DNA from: Malaya genurostris
Lineage: Eukaryota; Arthropoda; Insecta; Diptera; Culicidae
Reading direction: 5' to 3'
Length of the DNA: 64,000 nt
Assembly: GCF_030247185.1 (NCBI RefSeq)
Contig: NC_080571.1
Location: forward strand, 42,206,002 to 42,270,001
Part shown: in pieces, positions 21,346 through 30,830 of the stretch
Layout: each line of letters starts with the position of its first letter
Position numbering within the stretch: position 1 is the first letter of the stretch
Notes under the pieces: model-generated
What the model saw: only the letters and a program-made list of their open reading frames with translations
Database searches by the model: none
What the model was told of the DNA's origin: nothing
Program-made: the position numbers and the translations under genes

Positions 21346-21779
21346 ACCATTTCTAGAATCCTAATGATTTATATGTAAATTTTGAAAATCTCCAACCAAT
21401 ATTTAAAATAACAGTTTTCTGGTATCTGAATGTGATATGAGTACTACACTACATTTTATATATTAATCAAATAATTTTTACTGGATCATCTTAGAGCTAA
21501 GGCAGTGTGTCTTATTAAATATGTTATAAAAAAGTAGGGTGGAAAATATTCACATAACTTTTCACGTAACTATGATTGATCGTTTTTTTTAAATGAAGAA
21601 AAGAAATGTTTTTTCTGGAAAAAGATGCCAGTTTTCAGGTTTGGTTCTAGGCGCGAATGTCAAAACTCCTTGAATCAAATTGTTTATTTTTCGGAACAAC
21701 TGTTTTGCAATAAAAAATTCTCGTCAACGTGTAAACATATTTATGTGAAGTACAAATGGTCGGGTAATCGATCAGAAAA

Positions 21780-21985
21780 AAAAATTTACCCGTACCCGAC
21801 CCGTACCCGAGTGAGTAGTAAATTTTTTTACCCGACCCGACCCGTACCCGAGTAGGCAGTAAATTTTTTTTACCCGTACCCGACCCGTACCCGATTGAAA
21901 ATAAAATTTTTTACCCGTACCCGACCAAAAACCCGTCGGGTACGGGTACGGGTCGGGTTTCGGGTAAAATACCCGATACCCGACC
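21780..21985. repeat. Subterminal minisatellite, outer copy right end
   Basis: Units of 'acccgtacccgacccgtacccg' with A/T spacers run up to the right terminal repeat of the outer hAT-like element. The minus-strand frame 21,772-22,098 is a by-product of the repeat and not a gene. Confidence 0.8.
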
Positions 21986-22641
21986 ATCTCTATCACTAAT
22001 GCATTCGCTACATCATTGCTTGGTAAATCGAGCCCGGCATGTGTAAATAACTTAAGGAATAAAAATTTTTTTTCATTATTAATTACGTCAATACTCAAGC
22101 CCTGAGCTCAAGTTGTAGATAGAAACGCACGGTATTTAGTTCTAAGGGCATGTGATATATGATTTTAGAACTAATTACCATGCGTCTCCATCGGATGATG
22201 ACAATTTGATGGAGACGCATGGTTTTCCGAATGATTTATTTTTTCAAAGTCTGATATTATACCCGTCCACATTTTTTTAAAATCTGAATAAAATAAAGCG
22301 TAATGTACTCATTAATGATTTATTTTTGATATCAAATCTAGAGTAGTTACAAAATTGTAAGTGCCATTAAAAAAAATTCGAAAATTTTGAACATTTATTT
22401 TCACATGAAATACATTTTGAAAAATTCTGAAAAAAATTAGAAAGGTTCCATATAATTCCTAAAATATTCCTGATTTTTTTCAATTTTTTTTTCTAACGAG
22501 GTTTTGAAAAAAAATAAATAAAATGAAAATCAGAAGAACCACTCTAACTCCACCATTGCCAATATAAACCCTTTCAAACACCGTATATCTATTTTTGTTC
22601 TGTTTGGGGGCAGTTTTTTTTATGGAAACTCGGCTACACTC

Positions 22642-23240
22642 TTTTTTTGAACTGTTCCCAGCTGCCTTACCAGTCTTCTTGAAGACCCTCTTCACGATTG
22701 CCCAGTAACGTTCGATGGGTCGAACCTGAGGGAAATTTGGTGGATTGATATTTTTCTCATCGAAATTTAAACCCTTTTGCGCAAGCCAATTCGAAGTGCT
22801 TTTGGCATAGTGAGCCGACGCTAAATCCGGCCAAAACAGTGGAGGTGTACTATGCTTCTCATATAAAGGCAGCAATCTCTTCTGGAAACACTCAGACCGA
22901 CAGATTTCTGCATTTATAGTTTCGGTAGTGTAAAAAATGGTTGACTTCAAACCACGGGAACATATTGCTCGCCATACCCGTACCTTTCGACCGAATTTCT
23001 CCACTTGAATCGACCTGTCCGCATCGCTCACATCCTCCCCAACGACGACAGTAAAGTATTGTGGATCTGAAAGGGTTGTTGAGTCCTCCTTTACATAAGT
23101 CTCATCGTCCATCAAAACGCATGCATTCGAACACTGTAAAAGACGCGAATACAATTTTCGGGCCCTTGTTGCTGCTCGCTTCTTCTGTTCTACATGTTGT
23201 TTCAACCACTTTCTGGTCCAGTTTCGGGTTGAAAGAATCA
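22642..23240 (-). pseudogene. DD37E transposase, central part (lineage 2)
   Basis: The minus strand reads NWTRKWLKQHVEQKKRAATRARK, then CVLMDDETYVKED (first Asp), WRAICSRGLKSTIFYTT, FWPDLASAHYAKS (second Asp) and PNFPQVRPIERYW (Glu), with 37 residues between second Asp and Glu. A deletion has fused the NPKL.QKV region directly to VEQKKR, removing about 35 residues that include the second half of the HTH region. The C-terminus is cut by the long-TIR insertion at 22,641 and continues at 16,023. Catalytic residues are present but the enzyme is broken. Confidence 0.85.
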
Positions 23241-24015
23241 ACTGCTTTTTTCAAAAGTCGTGACAAAACAACTACTTAACAATTCAATTTATAGACTTCA
23301 ATGTGCACAAAAAAATAATATTTTGTGGCAAATACCATAGTAATGAATATATACTGAAATCTGATCTGAAATACAATGAACCTTATCATTGAAAATGTCA
23401 AGGACAAGGATATTTAAAAAGAACATATCTCGCCTGCAGACGATCGCAAACGAGTAATTCAACCACGGTATGAAAGCTCTTTTGAAGTACTTGAATATGT
23501 AAGTAGTCTCATCTGCACCTTCCTGTGCCTTTGGATAATAAACAAGTTTATTTTATTTAAAATAACATGAAAATTTGCTCTATTTCATTATACTGAAATG
23601 AAAGCAGCATAGTATGTTCGAGAAAGTTGTGTAGTTTTCAAAAATGAAAAACTTTGTTTAACATGAAAAACTCATATAAATTGAAAATATATATGTTTTC
23701 TTACAAAAACTGGTTTTTGGACACCCTTTTCAGAAAATACATCATATCTTGAATTACATTCAAGTTACGGGAATAGTACCTTCAGCAAACTTGTTTGAAA
23801 TAACTTTTTGCACAACTTTGTCGAAGTAACTTAGCCCCTATGTTGGCCCTGAGCTAGAAAAAAATGTTTATCTCACTTTTAGGGGGATTAATCACATAAA
23901 TAGAATTTGCCAAAAGATGGCGTCTATCATTCTGAGCAACTTTGCTGAAGATACTGTATCTCAAAACCCACGATCCTATGAGTTATCAATTAAGAGCGTG
24001 AAATTGCGCTTTTGA
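23241..24015. other. Unassigned repeat-like sequence
   Basis: No gene was recognised. Phrases such as 'gaaatgaaagcagcatagtatgttcgagaaag' and 'cttagcccctatgttggccctgagct' look like decayed repeat, and 'ggggattaatcaca' near 23,882 recalls the end of the 1.85-kb repeats. The boundary with the DD37E fragment is near 23,240. Confidence 0.35.
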
Positions 24016-26092
24016 ACCACTGTGGAGTGGTCCTCATTTATATTGAAATCTGAAATCTAACTTTCTTAATTGAACTCAAAAATGATTTTGTGGTACAATA
24101 AAGTTGCAGGAAATTTTATTTTGAGCAGCTTTGTTGAAAAAAGCACCTCTCTTCATTTGATCGAGTTACATCAATTTTCCCGAGTAAAAGTAGGGTGGCT
24201 CCTGAAAAATCACTTTTTTCGTTCTAACTTTTTTGTGAAACGTTCCACGGAAAAGTTGCCTTCAGAAGAGTTGTTGTGCACAATTTTGCTCAACCAAGCT
24301 TTTTCTTATGAGCTACCAGTAAAATGTTATGATTGTTTATTCATTAGAAATTGGTCAAGCTTCAAATATCAATATTCATTAGATGCCAGATCGATAAAAA
24401 AGTATCATATACGGTTCCTGAAAGGTCATAATATAAGTAACAATTTGAGAGAAAACTGGAAGGGTGTAATTGTTTTTAACTTATTTAAAGTGGTCTTAAA
24501 AACACCTTTAAAAAATTCAAAAATATTGCATAACTATTAAACGCCTTAATGTATCAACATACTTTCTTCAGCAAAATAATAGTATCAAATTAGTTCTACA
24601 AATATTCCATACATTGTCCTTTCGAGAAATGAAACACGCAAAAACTATAGCCGAAAATAGATTGCAGAACAGTTTTAATTAATTTATTACCAAAATAACT
24701 ACTTTAATTGAGTTTGAGCAACTGAGGATTAGAGATACTGTGTAATATGGTTATTCCGAACTAGTTGGCCATGATAAATCTATGAACAGAAATTTTCATG
24801 ATTTCGAAGAGTGGTGCTTTTTTCAACGAAGTAGCTCAAAATAAAATTTCCTACACACGGAGAACCCGCAGATCACAAAATTACAATATTGCAATTGTTG
24901 TTTCACGCCCTGGTTGTTTCAACTAAAATGTTGTTGATTTAACTAACATATCTGTTGATTTTGACATAACCATTCAGGTAACCGAAATTGTTGTATTTAA
25001 ATGCTGTCACTTGGCGGAGAACGAAGACAGCAAAAGGCAGAACAAAAAACCTCTTCATTTCACCAGAAGCGTTTCATATTGAAAATTTTTAATGGTAAAT
25101 GAACGTCATTTATGTTAGTTACGTAGTGGTCGTTTTATGTAAGTGAAAGTATGCAGAAGAATATAACAGTTAATTGTAAAACAAGTTTTCCATGTGTTAA
25201 ATAGATATTCCTACAGTATAAATGTTTTAATTTCATCTGAGAGTAATGTATTCTAGGACAGTTCATGTCAATGTTATTAAAACCGCTTAACGCTTAAAAA
25301 TTTGCTGCTAAAGTGAAGTGGTACTATTTGTATTTTGTTGAAAGTGTATCTGTAGCTTTAGGTTTACCAGCGAGCTATTCTGCAAGTGAAGGAAAAAAAA
25401 TCATAATTCCCTGTGACCATTTTCATTTCTATATCCTTTGTGAGTTTAGTGATAAAGATATAAGCAGTTAATTAGGTAAAATTTCGTTGTTCAAGCAGTG
25501 AACGATTAGCTGCCCTTGAAGAGGCTAACAGTAAAAAATATTTATTGCAATTGGCGTTTTAAGTTCAAATAACTGAAAAATTGGTAGAAACAACTGAGAC
25601 ATTTTTTTGCTTTCATGCATACAAGTAACTTTGCTGGGATTGTGTGTTTGCTCAATTGCACGAGTGACATTTCATTGTTCGCTCAGGGTGTTTGGCATTG
25701 CTCAACTGAAACGTTTCATTACTTGTTGGGTGTCGTTGCTAAGCTGCCAGCACGATAAATCAAAAATGACAGATTAGTTAAAACAACAATCGATTAGTTG
25801 TACCAAATTTTAACCAATCAAAATCAGGAAAACAACTAATATTTTAGTTGTTTTACGATCGCTGGCTTTTCCGTGCAACTTTATGCACAACAAAATCACT
25901 TTTAATTTAATTTAAGATAGTTAGATTTCAGATTTCAATCTAAATGAGGATCACCCTAGTTATCTTTTTTCATCAAAAGGAGCGCCAGTTGATTATAAAC
26001 AACTTTTGTAAAGACACTAACTACAAAAAACTAATATTTAATAGTGAAAATATTTTTGTCACGCTAATTTCCCGTTTCGGACCACTGTGCAT
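24016..26092. mobile_element. Inverted-repeat element interrupting a DD37E copy
   Basis: Sequence from 24,020 ('accactgtggagtggtcctcatttatattgaaatctg') inward to about 24,165 is mirrored on the right by 24,806-24,852 plus 25,875-25,945. On the right it extends out to 'ccgtttcggaccactgtgc' at 26,092, where the DD37E codons begin. The right arm is broken by the 24,853-25,874 MITE. A 156-codon frame (24,070-24,540, plus strand) runs from the left arm into the centre; it shows no domain I recognise and is probably incidental. The left limit is uncertain. Confidence 0.5.
24853..25874. mobile_element. TIR element, sibling of the 576-2,569 element
   Basis: The left end 'acacacggagaacccgcagatcac' and the right end (complement of 'cacggaaaagccagcgatcgt') are imperfect inverted repeats. 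The adjoining subterminal regions share 'gttgttttaactaa' and 'caacaatcgattagttgtaccaaattttaaccaatcaa' with the element at 576-2,569. It splits the right arm of the surrounding inverted-repeat element ('atttcct' / 'gcaactttat' join). Only short frames, so non-autonomous. Confidence 0.65.
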
Positions 26093-26359
26093 TGGCATGA
26101 TGAATTCTAAACCGCTTCGCCAATTTTCGCATAGTAACATAATACTCTTCTCACTTAGCCATGTGTCCAGAACCTTAATTTTCACTTCCTTTTCAATACG
26201 CGACATTCTAAAAATGCAGAATTTCAACCGCACAAACAAGTAAACAAACGAAAGCTGACAGTCAAACGCACAGGATGCTGTGATCTGAGCATGAAAACTA
26301 TCACAAATACATGCGTACAACACAAATGTATGTGGATAGCTTATTTTCGATACACTCCT
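26093..26359 (-). pseudogene. DD37E 5' end with N-terminal codons (lineage 2)
   Basis: On the minus strand, TIR AGGAGTGTATCGAAAATAAG starts at 26,359 with TA outside. The leader matches the 29.3 kb copy, then MSRIEKEVKIKVLDTWLSEK opens near 26,207 and is followed in another frame by the RKLAKRFGIHHA-equivalent up to 26,093, where foreign sequence begins. It encodes only the start of the HTH DNA-binding domain. Confidence 0.75.
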
Positions 26360-26525
26360 TACTAAAGTATGAATTATTGATGACAAACATATGCTATCAT
26401 ACAATTTAATATGAAGGAAAAAATACAGTTTTTTTTGTTGATTTAGACACCCAATTGAGGTAAACATCGCATAATTATTTGGGGATATTATAATGATTCT
26501 AAAAACAACCGATTTGCGGAATTTA

Positions 26526-27799
26526 TCAGGTGTACAACTATGCTTCCGCCGTTTTTTTCCAAAATAAAAGCTTTATTACGAAAAAGTGTTTACAGATGTA
26601 TTATTCAAAGTATAGTCCGTCGCTACCGACAACTTTCTCCCATCTTTCCGGAAATTTTCGGATCCTGGCTCGAAAAAAGGAGTCCTCTTTTGACTCTATC
26701 CATGAAGCAATCCATTTTTCCAACTCTTCGAAGGATTGAAAATGTTGATCCGGCAGGCCGTGTGCCATCGAACGGAATAGGTGGAAGTCAGAAGGGGCGA
26801 CATCTGGGGAATACGGCGTGAGGGGCAAGACTTCCCATTTTAGCGTTTCCAGGTACTTTTTGACCACTTTTGCAACGTGAGGCAGAGCATTGTCGTATTA
26901 GAGGATGACTTTGTCATGTCGCTCTTGATATTGTGGCCGCTTTGCTTTTAATGCGCGACTAAGGCGCATCAGTTGCGTTCGGTAGCGATCTCCTGTGATG
27001 GTTTCACCCGGTTTTTCGGATCTCGTAGTAAATCACACCGAGCTGATCCCATCAAATACAAATCATAACCTTGGCGTCGTGAATATTCGGTTTTGCCTTC
27101 GACGAAGTAACATGCCCGGGATTTCCCCATGATTTTATGCGTTTAGGATTATCGTATCGAACCCACTTTTCATAACCGGTTACGATTCGATGTAAAAACC
27201 CCTTACGGTTTTGTCTTTGAAGAAGTTGTTTACATACAAATAGACGGCGCTCGATGTCCCTCGGTTTCAACTCGTACGGCACCCAGTTTCCTTCTTTCTC
27301 AATCATGCCCATGGCCTTGAGACGTTTTGAAATGGCTTGCTGACTCACTCCCAACGTTTCGGCAAGCTTATCGTGGGTTTGGCACGAATCTTCATCAAGC
27401 AATGCTTCTAGTTGTACATCTTTGAAGGTTTTTTCTCTTCCCCCACCATGTTTGTCTTCGACATCGAAATCACCATTTTTAAAACTTTGAAACCACTCCC
27501 GACACGTTTTTTTACTCAGAGCAGCATCACCGTAAGTTTCTGAGAGCATTCGATGCGCTTCGGTTGCATTTTTTTCGAATTGTAACAGAAGAGTAAAACT
27601 TCCCTTAAATGGCACATAAACAGACATTTTCGAGCGTGAGTAATACGAAAACAAGAACAACTGTCACTGAAACGGCGATGACAACTCGTTAGGCACTGTA
27701 CACACTCACTTTAAAGGCATTATCATCTATGTATTTTGACCAGTCCCAGCCGGTACAGCCACCTATCGGAAAACGACGGAAGCAAAGTTGTACACCTGA
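26526..27799 (-). mobile_element. Full-length Mos1-like mariner (1,274 bp)
   Basis: Ends TCAGGTGTACAACTATGCTTC (26,526) and the complement of TCAGGTGTACAACTTTGCTTC (27,799) are flanked by TA on both sides (26,524-26,525; 27,800-27,801). Length matches the usual ~1.28 kb. The element is complete but its transposase is inactive. Confidence 0.92.
26601..27627 (-). pseudogene. Mos1-like mariner transposase pseudogene
   Basis: ATG at 27,627 gives MSVYVPFKGSFTLLLQFEK, then AHRMLSETYGD, KTCREWFQSFKNGDFDVED, LLDEDSCQTHDKLAETLGVSQQAI and NWVPYELKPRD, in the order of the paired HTH domains and WVPHEL linker of Mos1-type proteins. The first catalytic Asp is replaced: TGYEKW where the family has TGDEKW. 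TGG has become TGA after MICI, a frameshift follows near 27,010, and another stop precedes YDNALPH (second Asp). The last frame (MVKKYLETLKWEVLPL to GLYFE) keeps YSPDVAPSD (third Asp). Total span about 342 codons, the family norm. Acts in cut-and-paste DNA transposition when intact. Confidence 0.9.
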
Positions 27800-27809
27800 T
27801 AGATATGAA

Positions 27810-28430
27810 ATCCACGACAAGCTCAGAATTCAGTTACGAAATTCAAGTTTGGAATCAAGAAATCAGGTCATCAATTTAGTTCTGGAGCTATGAAACTGAA
27901 CCCATTTCCAAAATCCGAATTTAGTTCTAGAACTGAAATCTAAACATGACTTGCGAACCGTTCCAAAGGAACTGAATTCTGTTCTAAAATCTATCTCCAT
28001 GTTTCGAATTTAATTCCCGCATCCAGCTCGGAATTAAGGAGTCGAATTCTGAAACCTAATTTAGAAAATAAATTTTGAAACTGAATTCAAGAATTAAATT
28101 CTGGATCATGAAATCAGTTCTGCAACTTGAGTTCGGAGTTCAGATCCAAAATTTAGTTCCAGAAACTAGATCTAAAATTCATTTGCATGAATTCTGAAGT
28201 TGGAATCTTAAATCAGAATCCCGGATTTGAATCTACATTATGGAAATAAATTCAGTTCCCAAATCTAGTGAAAAACACCAGTTCCAGTATCCAGAATTAG
28301 GATTTAATTCCAGAGTCATACTATTTAATTCTGAGTCTGTGATCTGGAACTAAATTCAGGTGGACCAGAATCCGGATTCTGAGTTTAGTTTTAGAATTCA
28401 ATTCTAGAAATAAAATTCAGTCCCCTGTTG
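27810..28430. repeat. Degenerate GAATTC/CAGTTC-rich repeat
   Basis: About 600 bp dominated by irregular copies of 'gaattcagttc', 'aattctgaaact' and 'ccagaatttagttc', like 6,530-7,120. It begins directly after the Mos1-like mariner. No open frame of note. Confidence 0.55.
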
Positions 28431-29096
28431 CTCTTGGTTGAAATCTATAGAACAGGGACAGCAGATCTCACTCTAACCAATGGTTTTCGTACATGAGATG
28501 ACAGTTACCCTGAACAGGGTCGGTGAAACATGTTATGCCTAGGTAGGTAATTTTTCGTACCGGGGGAACGACCCATTATTTTGAATTTTTGAAATGATAT
28601 TTATCCCTTAAAAGTGTAAGGTCGGTTTTTATAATGTTTTGTTTCGATATAAATTTACATAAAATACGTAAATTTGAAGTTTGAAGCGTTTTAGGAATTT
28701 TGCTTCGAAACAAAATTGCGTATTTATGGGCTAAATACGACATAAAACTATTGTGGGATTGTGTGAACTGCTGACGTAGGACTACCCAGCTAGTTTCAAA
28801 AATCATTGAATATATTTGTTTTGAATACTAAGGCAGCAGTCTTTTCTATTTCGTATAAACTTATTTGTGTCTGCGAATTTTTAAAAATATGAGAATTTTG
28901 GTTATCCTGACCGTTCAGTTTGTTGGGCTTGATGATGAAAGGTGTTGAACTCGTTCATCCAGTATTCCATGATCGAGATCATCCTGCATTTTCTCGAATA
29001 AGAAGAAACAGCCTGATTTTCGATCAAAATGTGTCTCGCGAGAATTGCCCGGCACACCAAACTAATCCACAAACAGTCCAACCGCTGCTGTCCATA
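28431..29096. other. Unassigned sequence
   Basis: I see no gene or repeat boundary I can name. Short minus-strand frames at 28,576-28,806 and 28,902-29,102 have no recognised domains. The second runs into the terminal repeat of the old mariner at 29,097. Confidence 0.35.
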
Positions 29097-29244
29097 ACAC
29101 ATTGTTCAAAAAGTCTCGAGACTGACCCAGAGATGACGTTTGTAATTTCAAACTAACTTCATTTTTCGAAAGTACCAACGTCCATATGACAAACGCAAAT
29201 TTTCTCGTCAATCGCACAACAAACACTAAACCTACCGACATATA

Positions 29245-30504
29245 AGGAGTGTATCGAAAATAAGCTATCCACATACATTCGTGTTGTACGCATGTATTTG
29301 TGATGTTTTTTTATGTTCAGATCACAGCATGCTGTGAGTTTGGCTGTTAGCTTTCGTATGTTTACTTGTTTGTGCGGTTGAAATTCCGCGTTTTCAAAAT
29401 GTCGCGTATTGAAAAGGAAGTGAAAATTAAGGTTCTAGACACATGGCTAAGTGAGAAGGGTATTACTATGCGAAAATTGGCAAAGCGGTTTGGAATTCAT
29501 CATGCCAGTGGTAAAACCGTCATTAATAAGTTTGGAGAACACTATTCTTTGGATGAGCTACCAAGAAGAGGCAGAAAACCCGGTTTTTCCAACCCGAAAC
29601 TAGTTCAGAAAGTGGTATCTCTAGTCTTGAAGAAAAAATCAATGTCAATACGTGATTTGGCCAAAAAAGCAGGAACGAGTGGTCGGAATGATTCAGCATA
29701 TCAAGAGGCGAAATCACCTGAAGACCTACAAGAAGCAGAAAATCTCGGAACAAAGTGTAGAACAGAAGAAGAGAGCAGCAACAAGGGCCCGGAAATTGTA
29801 TTCGCGTGTTCGGATGCATGCGTTTTGATGGACGATGAGACTTATGTAAAAGAGGATTCAAAAACCCTTCCAGGTCCACAATACTTACTGTCGTCGTTGG
29901 GGAGGATGTGAGCGATGCGGACAGGTCGATTCAAGTGGAGAAATTCGGTGGTTTGAAGTCAACCATTTTTCACACTACCGGAATTATAAATGCAGAAATC
30001 TATCGATCTGAGTGTCTCCAGAAGAGACTGCTGCCTTTATATATGAAGCATAGTACACCTCCACTGTTTTGGCCGGATTTAGCGTCGACTCACTATGCCA
30101 AAACCACTCTCAATTGGCTTGCGGAAAAGGATATATATTTCGTTGAAAAAAATATCAATCCACCAAATTGCCCTCAGCTTCGACCCATCGAACGTTACTG
30201 GGCAATCGTGTAGAGGGTCTTCAAGAAGACTGGTAAGGCAGCTGGGAACATGCAGGAGTTCAAAAAAATTTGGTCTCAAGCGTCCAAAAAATGCGATGCA
30301 ACACTTGTCCGGAACTTGATGAAAAGCGTTCGATCAAAAGTTCGAAAATTCTTGATGATGAATAACTTAAATTTCATTCGGTTTTCATTATACTCAAGTT
30401 GAACCTCGTATAATAACGGATCAATTTTTAGTTTGAATAAAATATCGTTTTTTATCGTAATTTGAAAGAAAATTTTTTGGATAGCTTATTTTTGATACAT
30501 TCCT
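29245..30504 (+). mobile_element. Full-length DD37E element, lineage 2 (1,260 bp)
   Basis: TIR AGGAGTGTATCGAAAATAAG at 29,245 and the complement of AGGAATGTATCAAAAATAAG ending at 30,504. TA occurs at 29,243-29,244 and 30,505-30,506. It inserted into the leader of an older mariner and is the reference for the broken copies at 15.8-26.4 kb and 52.2 kb. Confidence 0.92.
29399..30402 (+). pseudogene. DD37E transposase pseudogene (lineage 2)
   Basis: ATG 29,399 opens MSRIEKEVKIKVLDTWLSEKG, then RKLAKRFGIHH, DELPRRGRKPGFSNPKL and SMSIRDLAKKAGTS (paired HTH). A frameshift near 29,690 and a small deletion precede VLMDDETYVKED (first Asp). Another frameshift near 29,885 and loss of about 12 residues (the RK.LVWQAICSC part) precede LKSTIFHTTG. 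FWPDLASTHYAKT (second Asp) and PNCPQLRPIERYW (Glu) follow with 37 residues between. AAG to TAG after WAIV adds a stop at about 30,211, and the remainder ends ..FIRFSLYSS at 30,402. All three catalytic residues survive, but the frame is broken at least three times. Confidence 0.88.
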
Positions 30505-30830
30505 TAAGTGACGTTACTTATTCATTTTTGGAAACAAAAATGGAGATAACGATCTCGGTGTGTTGATAAAACATTGCTTTTTAAAAGGAGAACCCCGCGC
30601 AAAGTTAAAGTTAAAAACAAAGATTTGTGGTATTTTGATATTAAATGTGGCCAAATGAAGCTATCTTCCGGGAAAAATACAGCAAGTTTCGAACATCATG
30701 ATAGATGAACGTCAAATCAAAGCTCATGAGATTAGATGAGCAAAGATGAATAGACTTTCGCGAAAATCTGGGCATGAAAGTCTTGTTCAAATGGATGTTT
30801 CATTCGCTCACGACCAAGTCTATCGTCAAT

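Larger units (their letters stand above)
19181..21355. mobile_element. Inner hAT-like copy inserted in its sibling, opposite orientation
   Basis: It begins TAGAGATGGTCGGGTATC at 19,181 and ends ..CCCGACCATTTCTA at 21,355. Its sequence is the reverse complement of the outer copy over its whole length (19,886-21,354 against 17,692-19,180; 19,182-19,885 against 21,356-21,991). The outer site reads TAGAATCT before and TAGAATCC after, consistent with an 8-bp duplication with one change. The inner copy still shows the unbroken target (..GGATTCTAACC..) at 19,878-19,889. A ~50-bp stretch near 19,690-19,745 exists only in the inner copy. Few base differences separate the two copies, so both moved fairly recently. 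Confidence 0.85.
17691..21992. mobile_element. hAT-like non-autonomous element carrying a reversed sibling
   Basis: TIR TAGAGATGGTCGGGTA starts at 17,691 and its complement ends at 21,992. The 8-bp TCACTAAT stands directly outside on both sides (17,683-17,690; 21,993-22,000). An 8-bp duplication and a TAGAGATGG-type end fit hAT. The element itself is 17,691-19,180 plus 21,356-21,992 (about 2.1 kb); the middle is a second copy in reverse. Both ends carry subterminal arrays of 'acccgtacccgacccgt'. The interior has ATG and splice-like signals (ATG 18,450, GTAAGT 18,475, TTTTTACAG near 18,642, AATAAA near 19,151) shared with the Scm-bearing repeat at 47.7 kb, but no transposase. Confidence 0.85.
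16024..22641. mobile_element. Long-TIR element (~570-bp arms) inserted in a DD37E transposon
   Basis: Ends GGGTGTAGCCGGGTTTTC (16,024) and the complement of GAGTGTAGCCGAGTTTCC (22,641) continue inward as inverted arms, 16,024-16,590 against 22,095-22,641, with many small differences. Each arm holds a hairpin, 'accatgcgtctccat' facing 'atggagacgcatggt' (16,469-16,513; 22,178-22,222). The host transposase is split precisely, with no target duplication visible. Minus the nested 17,691-21,992 element and its duplication the unit is about 2.3 kb. It carries a LINE reverse-transcriptase scrap (16,950-17,240). No transposase was seen and the superfamily is undetermined. Confidence 0.8.
15796..26359 (-). 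mobile_element. DD37E element (lineage 2) probably expanded by nested insertions
   Basis: A 5' end with TIR AGGAGTGTATCGAAAATAAG and flanking TA (26,360-26,361) lies at 26,359 on the minus strand and covers the first ~40 codons down to 26,093. Transposase sequence resumes at about 23,235 down to 22,642. It then resumes after the 16,024-22,641 insertion, from 16,023 to the 3' TIR at 15,796. The 22.6/16.0 kb junction is exact: the two halves join as in the intact 30.2 kb copy (..CCAAA then TTTTTTTGAAC..). The 26.1/23.2 kb join is inferred from order and orientation and lacks about 35 codons. The outer duplication is TA on one side and TG on the other. Confidence 0.65.
29097..30830 (+). mobile_element. 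Old mariner split by a DD37E insertion
   Basis: 'acattgttcaaaaagtctcgagactgacccagagatgacg' at 29,097 parallels the terminal repeat and leader of the 8,779 mariner ('..caataagtcccgagactaaagcagagatggcg'). After the 29,245-30,504 insertion the mariner leader and start (ATGGAGATAACGATCTC near 30,540, then 'gtgttgataaaacattgctttttaaaagg') resume. Scraps equivalent to ..DERQIKAHEI.. and ..MKVLFKWMFHSLTTK follow to about 30,825. No C-terminal half or right end is found. The HTH region and WVPH-like linker are present; the catalytic domain is not. Confidence 0.65.

Noticed and set aside
19186..22098. SGTGRVRV-containing frames in the hAT-like element
   Set aside because: By-products of the CCCGTACCCG minisatellites; the same peptide appears wherever the array does.
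24070..24540. 156-codon plus-strand frame
   Set aside because: It runs from an inverted-repeat arm into the element centre, lacks any recognised domain, and the mirrored arm is non-coding.
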